From positions 1 to 36,007 of the forward strand of contig CAILAH010000060.1 in assembly GCA_903832205.1 (NCBI GenBank): a stretch of 36,007 bases of DNA, given 5' to 3'. Made by a program: the position numbers and the translations under genes. Every line of letters begins with the position of its first letter. The first letter of the stretch is position 1. Under the pieces are notes generated by a model. The model was not told the origin of the DNA, searched no databases, and saw nothing but the letters and a program-made list of their open reading frames with translations. Below, piece by piece: positions 29,347 through 36,007 of the stretch. The DNA comes from an uncultured Microcaldota archaeon. GTDB lineage: Archaea; Micrarchaeota; Micrarchaeia; CAILAH01.

Positions 29347-31251
29347 TTATGCAATCCTGAAGCCGTCGAGGTTCATGGGTGCGCGAGCCTCGGTCTTGAA
29401 TATGTAGCCCAACGTTCTTGCCATGTCCTCGCACTTGCTGGCCTCGCCGTGCATCGTGAATATGTTCCTGAAGTTCTGCCTCATGTCCCTCACGAATGCA
29501 ATGAGCTGCCTGCGGTCCGAGTGGCCCGAGAATCCTTCAATGGTCTTGTGCTGCATGTTCAGCTGCAGGTTCCTTATCCTGCCGTGCTCATCGGATACTT
29601 GGAAATCCTTGTCGCCGCTCTGGATTTTCCTTCCAATAGAGGTTGGGGATTGGTAACCTACGAAGAAGAGCGAGTTCTTGGGGTCTTCCGCCATCATCTT
29701 CAGGTATTCAAATGAGGGGCCGCCCGTAAGCATGCCCGACGGTGCGAGGATGATTGCCGGCTCGCCGTCCACAATCTCGCGCCTGTTCTTTTTCACGGGC
29801 TCGAATATGGGCGACTCGAACGGCGATTCATCTGAGAGGATCCTGCGCTGGATGCCCTTCTTCAAATACTCGGGGTATGCAGTGTGGAATGCTGTGGTTT
29901 CGAGAATCATGCCGTCAATGTAGACCTTGTAGGGGAACTCGGCTTCCTTGCCGCGCACGAATTTCTCTAAAGTGAGCATCACTTCCTGCGAACGGCCCAC
30001 GGAGAAGACGGGAATAAGAACCTTGCCGCCGTTCTTCAGCGTTGCCATTGCGGAGTCCCAGAGGTTCTGGTCACGCTCATATGAGCGCGGCATCACATCG
30101 TTCTTTGCGCCGTAGGTGCTCTCAAGGAAGAGGGTTTCTACGCGCGGGAATAATGTGTCCGCGGGCTCGAAGAGCGTTGAAGGCGTGTATCTGATGTCTC
30201 CTGAGAAGACGAGGTTGTGCTTGCCGTTGCCTATGTGCAGGTGGACGGTGGCGCTTCCCAGGATGTGGCCCGCATTCCTGAACGTGAGCTTCATGTGGGG
30301 CGTGATGTCCGTAACCTCACCGTAGTTGCGCGTGATTGTGTGCGCAACCGTTTTCCTGACGTCGGAGTCCGAGTATGGCGGCTCCTTGCCGGTCATGTTG
30401 AGCACTTTGATGATATCGAACTGCAGAAGCGTCATGAGGTCACGGGTGGGCGGCGTGCAAAAGACTGGGCCGTCGTAGCCCAGCTTGAAGAGATAGGGCA
30501 AAAAGCCGCTGTGGTCCGTGTGCGCGTGCGATATGATTACTGCATCTATTTCCTCAATGGTGAGGCCCATGCTGCCCAGGTAGGGGTAGGCGCGGGTGGG
30601 ATCGGTGGTGTCGTTGTTCATGCCCATATCTATGAGCACGTTCTCCTTGTTGGTCTGCACCAAAAGGCAGGAGCGGCCGATTTCCTTGAATGCGCCGAGC
30701 GCGACTGTCTTCACCCACTCAATCTCGCCCTCAACCTGTGTTACGTTGACTTTCTTTCCGAAAGCGCTCAGGAAGCGCTTGCGCTCTGGAGCGGACTGTG
30801 CCTCTGAGCCGCGGATGCCGCGGATAATGTTTGAGGGAATGGTGGGCGAGCGCTGGACGCGCGCGTTCCATCCCGTCTTTATCATGATTTCCTTGAGATG
30901 CATGCCTCCCTTGCCGATGACGAGGCCCGGCTTCAATGCGTTGATTACCACTTCGCCGAATTCTGGGATGAATGTGATGTCGTTCTCGCCCACTCCCGCC
31001 TCCTCGGTTATGAGGCTGCGTATGAGTGCGAGCGTATCCTCGGGCGGCTTGCGCACGGGCGCATCGCAGCGCACTAGGATTTTTTTGCGCAAACCTCTGG
31101 AGAGGTTCTTCATCGTCTCCTCGTTCTCATAGAACGGGGCGGGGTCTGTCAGGTAAATCGCCACATCCGGACCTTCCATCTCAAGCTTTACCAGTCCGCA
31201 TGCGGGCGGCAGCAACTCTTCTGCCTTCTTCTTAAGCTCATTTTTATCCAT
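29347..31251 (-). CDS. aCPSF1, beta-CASP ribonuclease with KH domains
   Basis: A 634-residue archaeal CPSF1 protein. About 140 N-terminal residues form two KH-like domains (GLVIGKGGMHLKEIMIKTGW). The metallo-beta-lactamase core starts near residue 175 and holds ISHAHTDHSGFLPYL around residue 240, with further metal ligands in NAGHILGSATVHL. The beta-CASP domain includes VGRSQEVMLTLE and the motif ending SGHSDRRQLIAFV. It is known to cut RNA at U-rich ends and to terminate transcription in archaea. It lies 50 bp downstream of the proteasome beta gene, a common order. Confidence 0.96.
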   Translation of the reverse strand: MDKNELKKKAEELLPPACGLVKLEMEGPDVAIYLTDPAPFYENEETMKNLSRGLRKKILVRCDAPVRKPPEDTLALIRSLITEEAGVGENDITFIPEFGEVVINALKPGLVIGKGGMHLKEIMIKTGWNARVQRSPTIPSNIIRGIRGSEAQSAPERKRFLSAFGKKVNVTQVEGEIEWVKTVALGAFKEIGRSCLLVQTNKENVLIDMGMNNDTTDPTRAYPYLGSMGLTIEEIDAVIISHAHTDHSGFLPYLFKLGYDGPVFCTPPTRDLMTLLQFDIIKVLNMTGKEPPYSDSDVRKTVAHTITRNYGEVTDITPHMKLTFRNAGHILGSATVHLHIGNGKHNLVFSGDIRYTPSTLFEPADTLFPRVETLFLESTYGAKNDVMPRSYERDQNLWDSAMATLKNGGKVLIPVFSVGRSQEVMLTLEKFVRGKEAEFPYKVYIDGMILETTAFHTAYPEYLKKGIQRRILSDESPFESPIFEPVKKNRREIVDGEPAIILAPSGMLTGGPSFEYLKMMAEDPKNSLFFVGYQSPTSIGRKIQSGDKDFQVSDEHGRIRNLQLNMQHKTIEGFSGHSDRRQLIAFVRDMRQNFRNIFTMHGEASKCEDMARTLGYIFKTEARAPMNLDGFRIA

Positions 31252-31301
31252 TGAAAATACACCTCAAGTGATTGAATTAGTATGAAAAAACTCCCAAGAA
31301 A

Positions 31302-31934
31302 TTAGTGGGAAGAAAGTAAACTCTGGACTTCCTCTTTTGTGTACGCCTTGTACCCCTTGGAGGTTACTGAAACGAGCGCTATCCCGTCGCCTGTGGCGAT
31401 GTCGCGCTTCATTGCGATTGCGATTGCCTTCACGGCCATGGGAAGGAGTTCCTCAATCTTCAGGTCGTCCTTGTAAACGCTCTCGAGATATCCGAGCGCC
31501 GTGGGGGAGCCGCTGCCGGTGGATGTGCACCTTTCGGTTGTCACGCCGCCGATGGGGTCGAGGTTGTAGATGGAGCCGCCCCTGTCATCGAAACCTGCAA
31601 CGAGAAGCTGCACCATGAACGGGTAGTACTTCTGCTGGAAGAGGATGTTTGAAAGAAGCGTTGAGACGCCTTTCACGGGCATGGGCAGGTTGTTCTGCAG
31701 CCTGAAGAGCTTGAGCTCCGCCTGCATGTAGCGCACCAGCGCCTGCGCATCGCCGACGCTGCCTGCGATGGTCATGCCTACGTGCTCGTCGAGCCTGTGA
31801 ATCTTCTCCACTTCCCTGTTGGCGATGAAATAGCCCATGCTCGCGCGCATGTCCGAAGCAAGCACTACGCCATCCTTGCCTACGAGGCCGACCGTGGTTG
31901 TTCCCTTCTTAATATTGTCAAAATTCTGCTCCAT
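31302..31934 (-). CDS. psmB: proteasome subunit beta
   Basis: A 210-residue beta subunit of the 20S proteasome. The 11-residue propeptide ends KKG, exposing Thr12 as the active nucleophile (TTTVGLVGKDG). Asp28 and Lys44 match the conserved Asp17 and Lys33 of the mature protein. The later motif GSGSPTALGYLE is also typical. It degrades unfolded proteins in the cytoplasm with the alpha ring and PAN-type ATPases. Alpha subunits are not in the window. It heads a likely operon with aCPSF1. Confidence 0.96.
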   Translation of the reverse strand: MEQNFDNIKKGTTTVGLVGKDGVVLASDMRASMGYFIANREVEKIHRLDEHVGMTIAGSVGDAQALVRYMQAELKLFRLQNNLPMPVKGVSTLLSNILFQQKYYPFMVQLLVAGFDDRGGSIYNLDPIGGVTTERCTSTGSGSPTALGYLESVYKDDLKIEELLPMAVKAIAIAMKRDIATGDGIALVSVTSKGYKAYTKEEVQSLLSSH

Positions 31935-32017
31935 AAAAACACACCATTTTCCTTTTAGTTGGATTAACTAAAGAAAAAATAATAGTAAAAATAGAGAATG
32001 AAACCTTTTAAAGTTTC

Positions 32018-33739
32018 TTAATAGTTGGTTGTGCCGCCAACCCAGACGTTCTCGACATCGATGACCCAGCCGTCAAGCGCGCCGTTCGACGTCTTCACCT
32101 TGAAGTTCGCGTAGCGGTCCCAGCCTGAGCTGTTTCCCAGGTCCTTGCGCTCGCCGGTCCTCATGGTGACGAGGTTGTTGATTATGCCAATGCTTGCCCA
32201 TTTCTCTGCAAGCGTGTAGCCAGATGCGACATCGTAGACGCGGATAAGGTAGTAGCCCACCTTAATCGTGCCTTCTTCCATGTCGACGGTTCCGCTTGCG
32301 ATTTCCTCGCCCGCAAGGTTTTTTATCGCAATAACTGCGGCCGCTGCGCGTTTGTCTGTTGCAGTTACCAGGTCGCCTATCACGAGCCTGTTGCCTGTGC
32401 CGTCGCCTATGTCAAGGGATTCACCAATTGAAAGCATTGGGGAGTAGGCTGCCTCGGTCACGAGCTCGACTGAGTTCTCATCGGATCTGGAGAGAATCAG
32501 GTCGTGGTCCAGGTACTTTACGATTTTCCTGTCCTTGTAGGCGCCGAGCGGGATGGGCTCGTTGAACGAGCAATCGTGCTGCTTGAGCAGCTTTTTGTCC
32601 GCGCAGCTCTTGCCGTCGACGGACTCGTCCTTTACATCGCTCCACGTGTTTACGAGCTTCTGAACGTTGCCGTCCTCCATCGTGTACTCTGTTGGTGCGT
32701 CAATCTCCATATTACTGGAGAGCCAGCACGTGTCAACACCTGAGATAACGCCAATCTTAGTATAGCGCCAGTTTTTTGGCTGGCCGCCGCCTATCTCATA
32801 GACGCGAACGTGGTATTCTTTGCCGCCCGCTGATATGGTTCTGTAGCAAGTGTCATTGGTGGAGAGTGCTCCAGTCGCTATTTCCTTGCCGTTGGCATCC
32901 ACAAAGGATACAAGAACCTTAGGCAGGTCATTGCCAATAGTTTCGCCTGGAAACACGATATCCTGGACCACAATCTTGTTGCCGTCGCCCAGCTGTATTG
33001 AAGAGTTAATGTAGGCGGTTGACATGGCACTAAGCTTCACCGCATCGTCCGGAATTTCACATATGCTTAATATGGATGTTTCCGAGCCGTCGAAAAACTT
33101 GAGCTTCTTGTCGCTTGCAACGTTGACGGATTTCTCAGCCAGCGTGTAGCCGTTGTTCACTGCGCAAAACTCGAGAACCTGCTTTTCGCCTGAAGGATTA
33201 ATCGTCTCAACCTGTTCGCCTGCGGAGACCTGTATTGTCTGTTTTTTTGCCCTGTTCTCCTGCCACGGCTTGCTGTAATCCTCATACCAGACGTCAAGCA
33301 TTGCCTTGCCATCTGCGGTAAGGTCTACAATGGTTGCAATCACGTTATTCTCGAGCATGACGAATTTCGCCATTTCAAGCTTGCCGGAATTTGTGGTTGT
33401 GCCGAAATCGATGACCTTTGGGTCGCCGCAATATTTGGGTGCCTGAACGCCTGCATCTTGCACGCCTGCGTCCTGGACGCCTGCGTCAGTTGCGGCGCCT
33501 GCGTCCTTTGCAACGCCGCCATCCTGCTTATTGTCAGACATATAGACCTTCACAATAACGTCGGGCGGTTTCGAGCTAAGATCAACGGGAAGTATTTTGT
33601 CTTCACTACAGCCCGTAAGCATCCTTGCGGCAAGGCCTGCGGTCAAAATGCCTGCGGCAATGAACATCTTTGCCCTGCTCTTTTTCGGCTTTTCAGCCGT
33701 AAGCACTGTGTTTTCGTTTGTTCTATAGGATTTTGTCAT
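32018..33739 (-). CDS. surface lipoprotein with four GYTL-type modules and DAGVQ repeats
   Basis: A 573-residue lipoprotein. A basic N-terminus is followed by AKMFIAAGILTAGLAARMLTGC, with a lipobox Cys. A linker of Asp/Ala/Gly repeats follows (DAGVQ three times). Then four modules of about 90-130 residues appear, with GYTL-like ends at residues 197, 325 (RYTK), 414 (LILS) and 507. The last is the clearest: 'SIGESLDIGDGTGNRLVIGD' to SGYTLAEKWASIGI. It is related to the protein at 28231-29274 and near the start to 33800-34522. TATTTAAG centred 26 bp before ATG 33739 fixes this start over 33757. It probably lies on the cell surface. Confidence 0.82.
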   Translation of the reverse strand: MTKSYRTNENTVLTAEKPKKSRAKMFIAAGILTAGLAARMLTGCSEDKILPVDLSSKPPDVIVKVYMSDNKQDGGVAKDAGAATDAGVQDAGVQDAGVQAPKYCGDPKVIDFGTTTNSGKLEMAKFVMLENNVIATIVDLTADGKAMLDVWYEDYSKPWQENRAKKQTIQVSAGEQVETINPSGEKQVLEFCAVNNGYTLAEKSVNVASDKKLKFFDGSETSILSICEIPDDAVKLSAMSTAYINSSIQLGDGNKIVVQDIVFPGETIGNDLPKVLVSFVDANGKEIATGALSTNDTCYRTISAGGKEYHVRVYEIGGGQPKNWRYTKIGVISGVDTCWLSSNMEIDAPTEYTMEDGNVQKLVNTWSDVKDESVDGKSCADKKLLKQHDCSFNEPIPLGAYKDRKIVKYLDHDLILSRSDENSVELVTEAAYSPMLSIGESLDIGDGTGNRLVIGDLVTATDKRAAAAVIAIKNLAGEEIASGTVDMEEGTIKVGYYLIRVYDVASGYTLAEKWASIGIINNLVTMRTGERKDLGNSSGWDRYANFKVKTSNGALDGWVIDVENVWVGGTTNY

Positions 33740-33799
33740 GTAATTATTGGAGGGCAAGTGGTATTTAAGAGTTTCGGTATGCCCGTATATATATGTTCC

Positions 33800-34522
33800 T
33801 CATTCACAGACGACAACATTGCTCAGGACGCCCTTGGTGCCTGGGATGAAGGGCTCGGTTGTGGCCTCTGCCGTAGTAAGGCCTGTAACGGGCTCGGTAA
33901 GGCGATAGGTATGCTCCCCGTTCACGGAAACCTGGACGACAATCTTTCCGTCTTTTGTGCGGAAGCCGTGGTCGAATAGGACTTTTACGGAAGTGCCGTC
34001 AGCGCCGGGGAAGTCGACCTCCTTTCCTTCCTCAATCTCGATGTCGTTGCCGTCCGACTTGAATAGGAGTTTTGAGATTTTGTAGCCCATGGGGCCGAAT
34101 TTCAGTAAGCACGAATCGGAGGCGGATTCGCAAGTCACGCTGCCGTCGCTGCCCGAGCTTACGGTGGGTGAGATAGACGGGTCCCGCGGTGCGGTCTCAT
34201 AGGATGCCCGGTCGTTCTCGACGTCAATATCTTTTATGGTAAGGTCGATGCCACAGTTTGCGGGGAACTTCTCGCCCGCAAGCATAATCCTGGAAAATTC
34301 TGAAGAAGAGGAGGTGCACTTTTCAGTGACCACCACGTATTCAGGAGGGTTGCAGCTCAGGTCAATATCGTTAGAAACTGCATCAGGCTGCTGGGGCAGG
34401 CATGACGGGAGAAGTGCAATGCCTGCGGACAGAAGGGAAATTTGCAGAAACTGCTTTGCCTTTTGGATTTTAGTAATTGCATGCTTGCTGTCAATTCGCA
34501 TTTCGGGCTTCACCGCACTCAT
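33800..34522 (-). CDS. surface lipoprotein, paralogous to the downstream gene
   Basis: A 240-residue lipoprotein. A signal helix (FLQISLLSAGIALLPSC) ends in a Cys lipobox. A segment 'DIDLSCNPPEYVVVTEKC' matches VDLSSKPPDVIVKVY of the next gene. The rest has beta strands with an S-layer-like unit (IMLAGEKFPANCGIDLTIKDID) and paired cysteines. ATG 34522 lies 26.5 bp from TTTAAA at 34546-34551, which is also the TATA box of the phosphatase gene on the other side. It is a member of the same modular group. Confidence 0.78.
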   Translation of the reverse strand: MSAVKPEMRIDSKHAITKIQKAKQFLQISLLSAGIALLPSCLPQQPDAVSNDIDLSCNPPEYVVVTEKCTSSSSEFSRIMLAGEKFPANCGIDLTIKDIDVENDRASYETAPRDPSISPTVSSGSDGSVTCESASDSCLLKFGPMGYKISKLLFKSDGNDIEIEEGKEVDFPGADGTSVKVLFDHGFRTKDGKIVVQVSVNGEHTYRLTEPVTGLTTAEATTEPFIPGTKGVLSNVVVCE

Positions 34523-34545
34523 AAAAGGATTGGGGGCGGCGGCGG

Positions 34546-34551
34546 TTTAAA
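34546..34551. promoter_or_regulatory. symmetric TATA box for two divergent leaderless genes
   Basis: TTTAAA is centred 26.5 bp from both ATG 34522 (minus) and ATG 34575 (plus). As at 17851-17856, one TATA box appears to serve two start codons at the same distance. Confidence 0.5.
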
Positions 34552-34574
34552 TAGTTTTCACGCAACATAACCTT

Positions 34575-35012
34575 ATGCGCATCTATCTTGTGCAGCACGG
34601 GAAGTCTGCGAGTGAGGAGGAGAATCCCAGGAAGCCGCTTACGTTTGAGGGGAGAAATGAGACGCTCAGGGTGGCGAATGCAATCGCAAGGAACGGGCTG
34701 GAAATAAAGAGGATACTGCATTCGGGGAAGACGAGGGCGGAGCAGACGGCGCAGATTTTTGCCGAGAAATTATCGGTAAACGAGGTGGAGGATACGCACG
34801 GGATTTCACCAGTGGACCCGCCGGATGAGATTGCATCGCGGCTGGAAGACGGGATGATGATTGTGGGCCATATGCCGCACCTGAGCAAATTGACGTCGTA
34901 TTTATTGCATTCACCGGAAACAATAAAATTCAAAAACAGCGCGGTTCTTTGTTTAGTTGAGTATCCCGAGGGCTGGAAGATTGAGTGGTACATTACGCCT
35001 GAGATGCACTAA
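34575..35012 (+). CDS. SixA-like histidine phosphatase
   Basis: A 145-residue histidine-phosphatase-superfamily protein. The N-terminal motif is RIYLVQHGKSAS, where the His takes the phosphate; the usual RHG is QHG here, as in some archaeal SixA-like proteins. Further residues are LHSGKTRAEQTAQIF and IVGHMPHLSKLTSYLL with the second His. SixA removes phosphate from phosphohistidine; its partner is not known here. It is divergent from the lipoprotein gene and convergent with the wHTH gene, four bases away. Confidence 0.88.
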   Translation: MRIYLVQHGKSASEEENPRKPLTFEGRNETLRVANAIARNGLEIKRILHSGKTRAEQTAQIFAEKLSVNEVEDTHGISPVDPPDEIASRLEDGMMIVGHMPHLSKLTSYLLHSPETIKFKNSAVLCLVEYPEGWKIEWYITPEMH

Positions 35013-35015
35013 AAT

Positions 35016-35576
35016 TTATTCGATGGAATTGCCGGGCGAAAGCTCTTTTTTCTTATTTTGTTTTGCGGGCCTGCTTCTTGCGTCGTCAATTAGTGCGAGC
35101 CAGGATTCGCCTATCTTATTGAGGTAGTTGCCGAAGGTTTTGCTGAGGGAGATGACCATGGGGCGGTACTTCTGCTTGCCGTGCTCCGCGATGATGGTTT
35201 CGCGCTCCACCTTCACGAGGCCCACGCGCTTCAAGCGGGGAAGGACGCGGTTGTAAAATGTCGCCTTTGAAAGAGAATTTTCCTTTACGAAGAGAGAGAT
35301 TTCCTTGCCCTCCATCTTGTGGGTCTGGAGGAGCTCGCCCATGAACCTGTGCGCAATCTCATTATAGGTGGGCTGGTATTTTTTGGGGAATACGAAATTA
35401 ATCAGCTCCTCAAGGTCCCAGTAGTTGCGCAGCATCCCCTCGTTCTCATCCTGGAATTTGCGGAGCTCGGGCGAATAGTGGGGAGGCAGATAGAACGATT
35501 CCTTGCTGGGGATGCCCCTGGTCGCGATTGTCCTTTTTGCCTTTTGGGGCAATGGTTTCTGCTCCGAATCCTCCAT
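35016..35576 (-). CDS. winged-helix transcriptional regulator
   Basis: A 186-residue protein with a winged-helix domain in the second half: 'FMGELLQTHKMEGKEISLFV' then ENSLSKATFYNRVLPRLKRVGLVKVERE, the recognition helix and wing. The first 60 residues are basic and less ordered, and the C-terminus is basic too (SRPAKQNKKKE). It may control its own region or the small basic protein opposite. ATG 35576 is favoured over 35582 because GATTTATAAATC is centred 25.5 bp upstream. Confidence 0.75.
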   Translation of the reverse strand: MEDSEQKPLPQKAKRTIATRGIPSKESFYLPPHYSPELRKFQDENEGMLRNYWDLEELINFVFPKKYQPTYNEIAHRFMGELLQTHKMEGKEISLFVKENSLSKATFYNRVLPRLKRVGLVKVERETIIAEHGKQKYRPMVISLSKTFGNYLNKIGESWLALIDDARSRPAKQNKKKELSPGNSIE

Positions 35577-35595
35577 GGGCATATATCCCGCCTTG

Positions 35596-35607
35596 GATTT
35601 ATAAATC
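35596..35607. promoter_or_regulatory. 12-bp palindromic TATA box between divergent genes
   Basis: GATTTATAAATC is a perfect palindrome. Its centre is 25.5 bp from ATG 35576 (minus) and 26.5 bp from ATG 35628 (plus), so both genes would be leaderless and share one TATA box. Confidence 0.55.
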
Positions 35608-35627
35608 TTTGAACTGATATGGTAAAC

Positions 35628-35849
35628 ATGTCCAGCGAAGGCGGATTAATCAAGGAAGCACCGAAGGAAGAAAGGAAAAAAGGCGAAGAATTCAAGAGCA
35701 AGGAAGTGATGGGCGAGATCTCAAAGGGGCACGCATACAAGGCGCATTCCAAGTCGCTTTCAAACAAGGACGTATTCGCAATGTTCTCTGGTTTTAAGAA
35801 AAAGTGGGCAAAGAATTTGCTCGGTGCATTGAGGAAATTGCTGGGATAA
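35628..35849 (+). CDS. small basic protein, unknown function
   Basis: A 73-residue soluble protein with mixed charge: KEAPKEERKKGEEFKSKEV, then KGHAYKAHSKSLSNKDVFAMF, and a final basic amphipathic helix (KKKWAKNLLGALRKLLG). No family is recognised. The last helix could bind membrane or nucleic acid; this is only a guess. Start ATG 35628 is chosen over 35619 because it lies 26.5 bp from the palindromic TATA box. Confidence 0.65.
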   Translation: MSSEGGLIKEAPKEERKKGEEFKSKEVMGEISKGHAYKAHSKSLSNKDVFAMFSGFKKKWAKNLLGALRKLLG

Positions 35850-35905
35850 AACAACTGTGCAGGCGCACTTAAGAAATTAATTGGGAAGACTAACGGGCCC
35901 GGGAT

Positions 35906-36007
35906 TTATTTTTTTCGATAGCCGAATAATTTGTCATACGTCGGATGATCTACCAGATAGAGAATGAATGCAACGATTTCGATTTGGTTACCATCAAGAG
36001 TATAAAG
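35906..36007 (-). CDS. C-terminal end of a RelE-like toxin gene, cut by the window
   Basis: The minus strand is open from the window edge to TAA at 35906-35908. The 33 residues (IEIVAFILYLVDHPTYDKLF then GYRKK) have the strand-loop-Tyr end of RelE/HigB-type toxins. The start lies outside the window, so the assignment is tentative. About 55 bases between this gene and the preceding one show no other feature. Confidence 0.45.
   Translation of the reverse strand, partial: LYTLDGNQIEIVAFILYLVDHPTYDKLFGYRKK

Overview
The window is archaeal. It carries both subunits of DNA topoisomerase VI, the beta-CASP/KH ribonuclease aCPSF1 beside a proteasome beta subunit, RNA polymerase subunits Rpo7 (RpoE) and Spt4, Pus10, a class I lysyl-tRNA synthetase, a preflagellin/prepilin peptidase and a geranylgeranyl-reductase-like flavoprotein. 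It also has a tRNA gene with a bulge-helix-bulge intron. Promoters are archaeal too: a TATA box commonly lies about 25-28 bp before the start codon, which predicts leaderless mRNAs. Compact gene packing and the protein mix suggest a euryarchaeal or DPANN-type genome such as Diapherotrites or Micrarchaeota. That placement is an inference; no rRNA is present to settle it.

Layout. 1-4.8 kb: a MacB-like ABC exporter operon (ATPase, S-layer-like secreted protein, permease), divergent from a small membrane protein and a winged-helix regulator; a three-box operator lies between them. 4.8-7.1 kb: the conserved PIN, rpoE, spt4 operon, divergent from a standalone NFACT-R protein. 7.1-8.1 kb: a transporter-like protein, then tRNA-Glu with an intron in its T-loop, followed by a hairpin and a second copy of the tRNA 3' end. 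8.1-12 kb: a sensor-GGDEF protein, Pus10, prepilin peptidase and SfsA. 12-19.8 kb: LysRS, GNAT, ACT-domain protein, phosphoribosyltransferase, flavoprotein, AlkD-like protein, two methyltransferases and a degenerate Nudix protein. 19.8-21.5 kb: a blue-copper lipoprotein, another lipoprotein, a 32-residue cysteine-rich protein and a RelE-like toxin with a winged-helix partner. 21.5-25.1 kb: KH, top6B, top6A. 25.2-28.1 kb: HAD phosphatase, a two-gene operon of unknown function and a second RelE toxin-antitoxin pair. 28.2-34.5 kb: modular surface-type proteins flanking aCPSF1 and psmB. 34.5-36 kb: a SixA-like phosphatase, a winged-helix regulator, a small basic protein and the end of a third RelE-like gene.

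The core information-processing genes are ordinary and well supported. The accessory parts deserve attention: an apparently active diguanylate cyclase signature in an archaeon, a tRNA-Glu intron at position 59/60, a ten-G tract next to the TATA box of a modular surface-type gene, a three-box GTAAC operator with 11-bp spacing, and single palindromic TATA boxes placed equally far from two divergent leaderless genes. No stretch over about 300 bases lacks a gene. No CRISPR array, rRNA, insertion sequence or replication origin was recognised.
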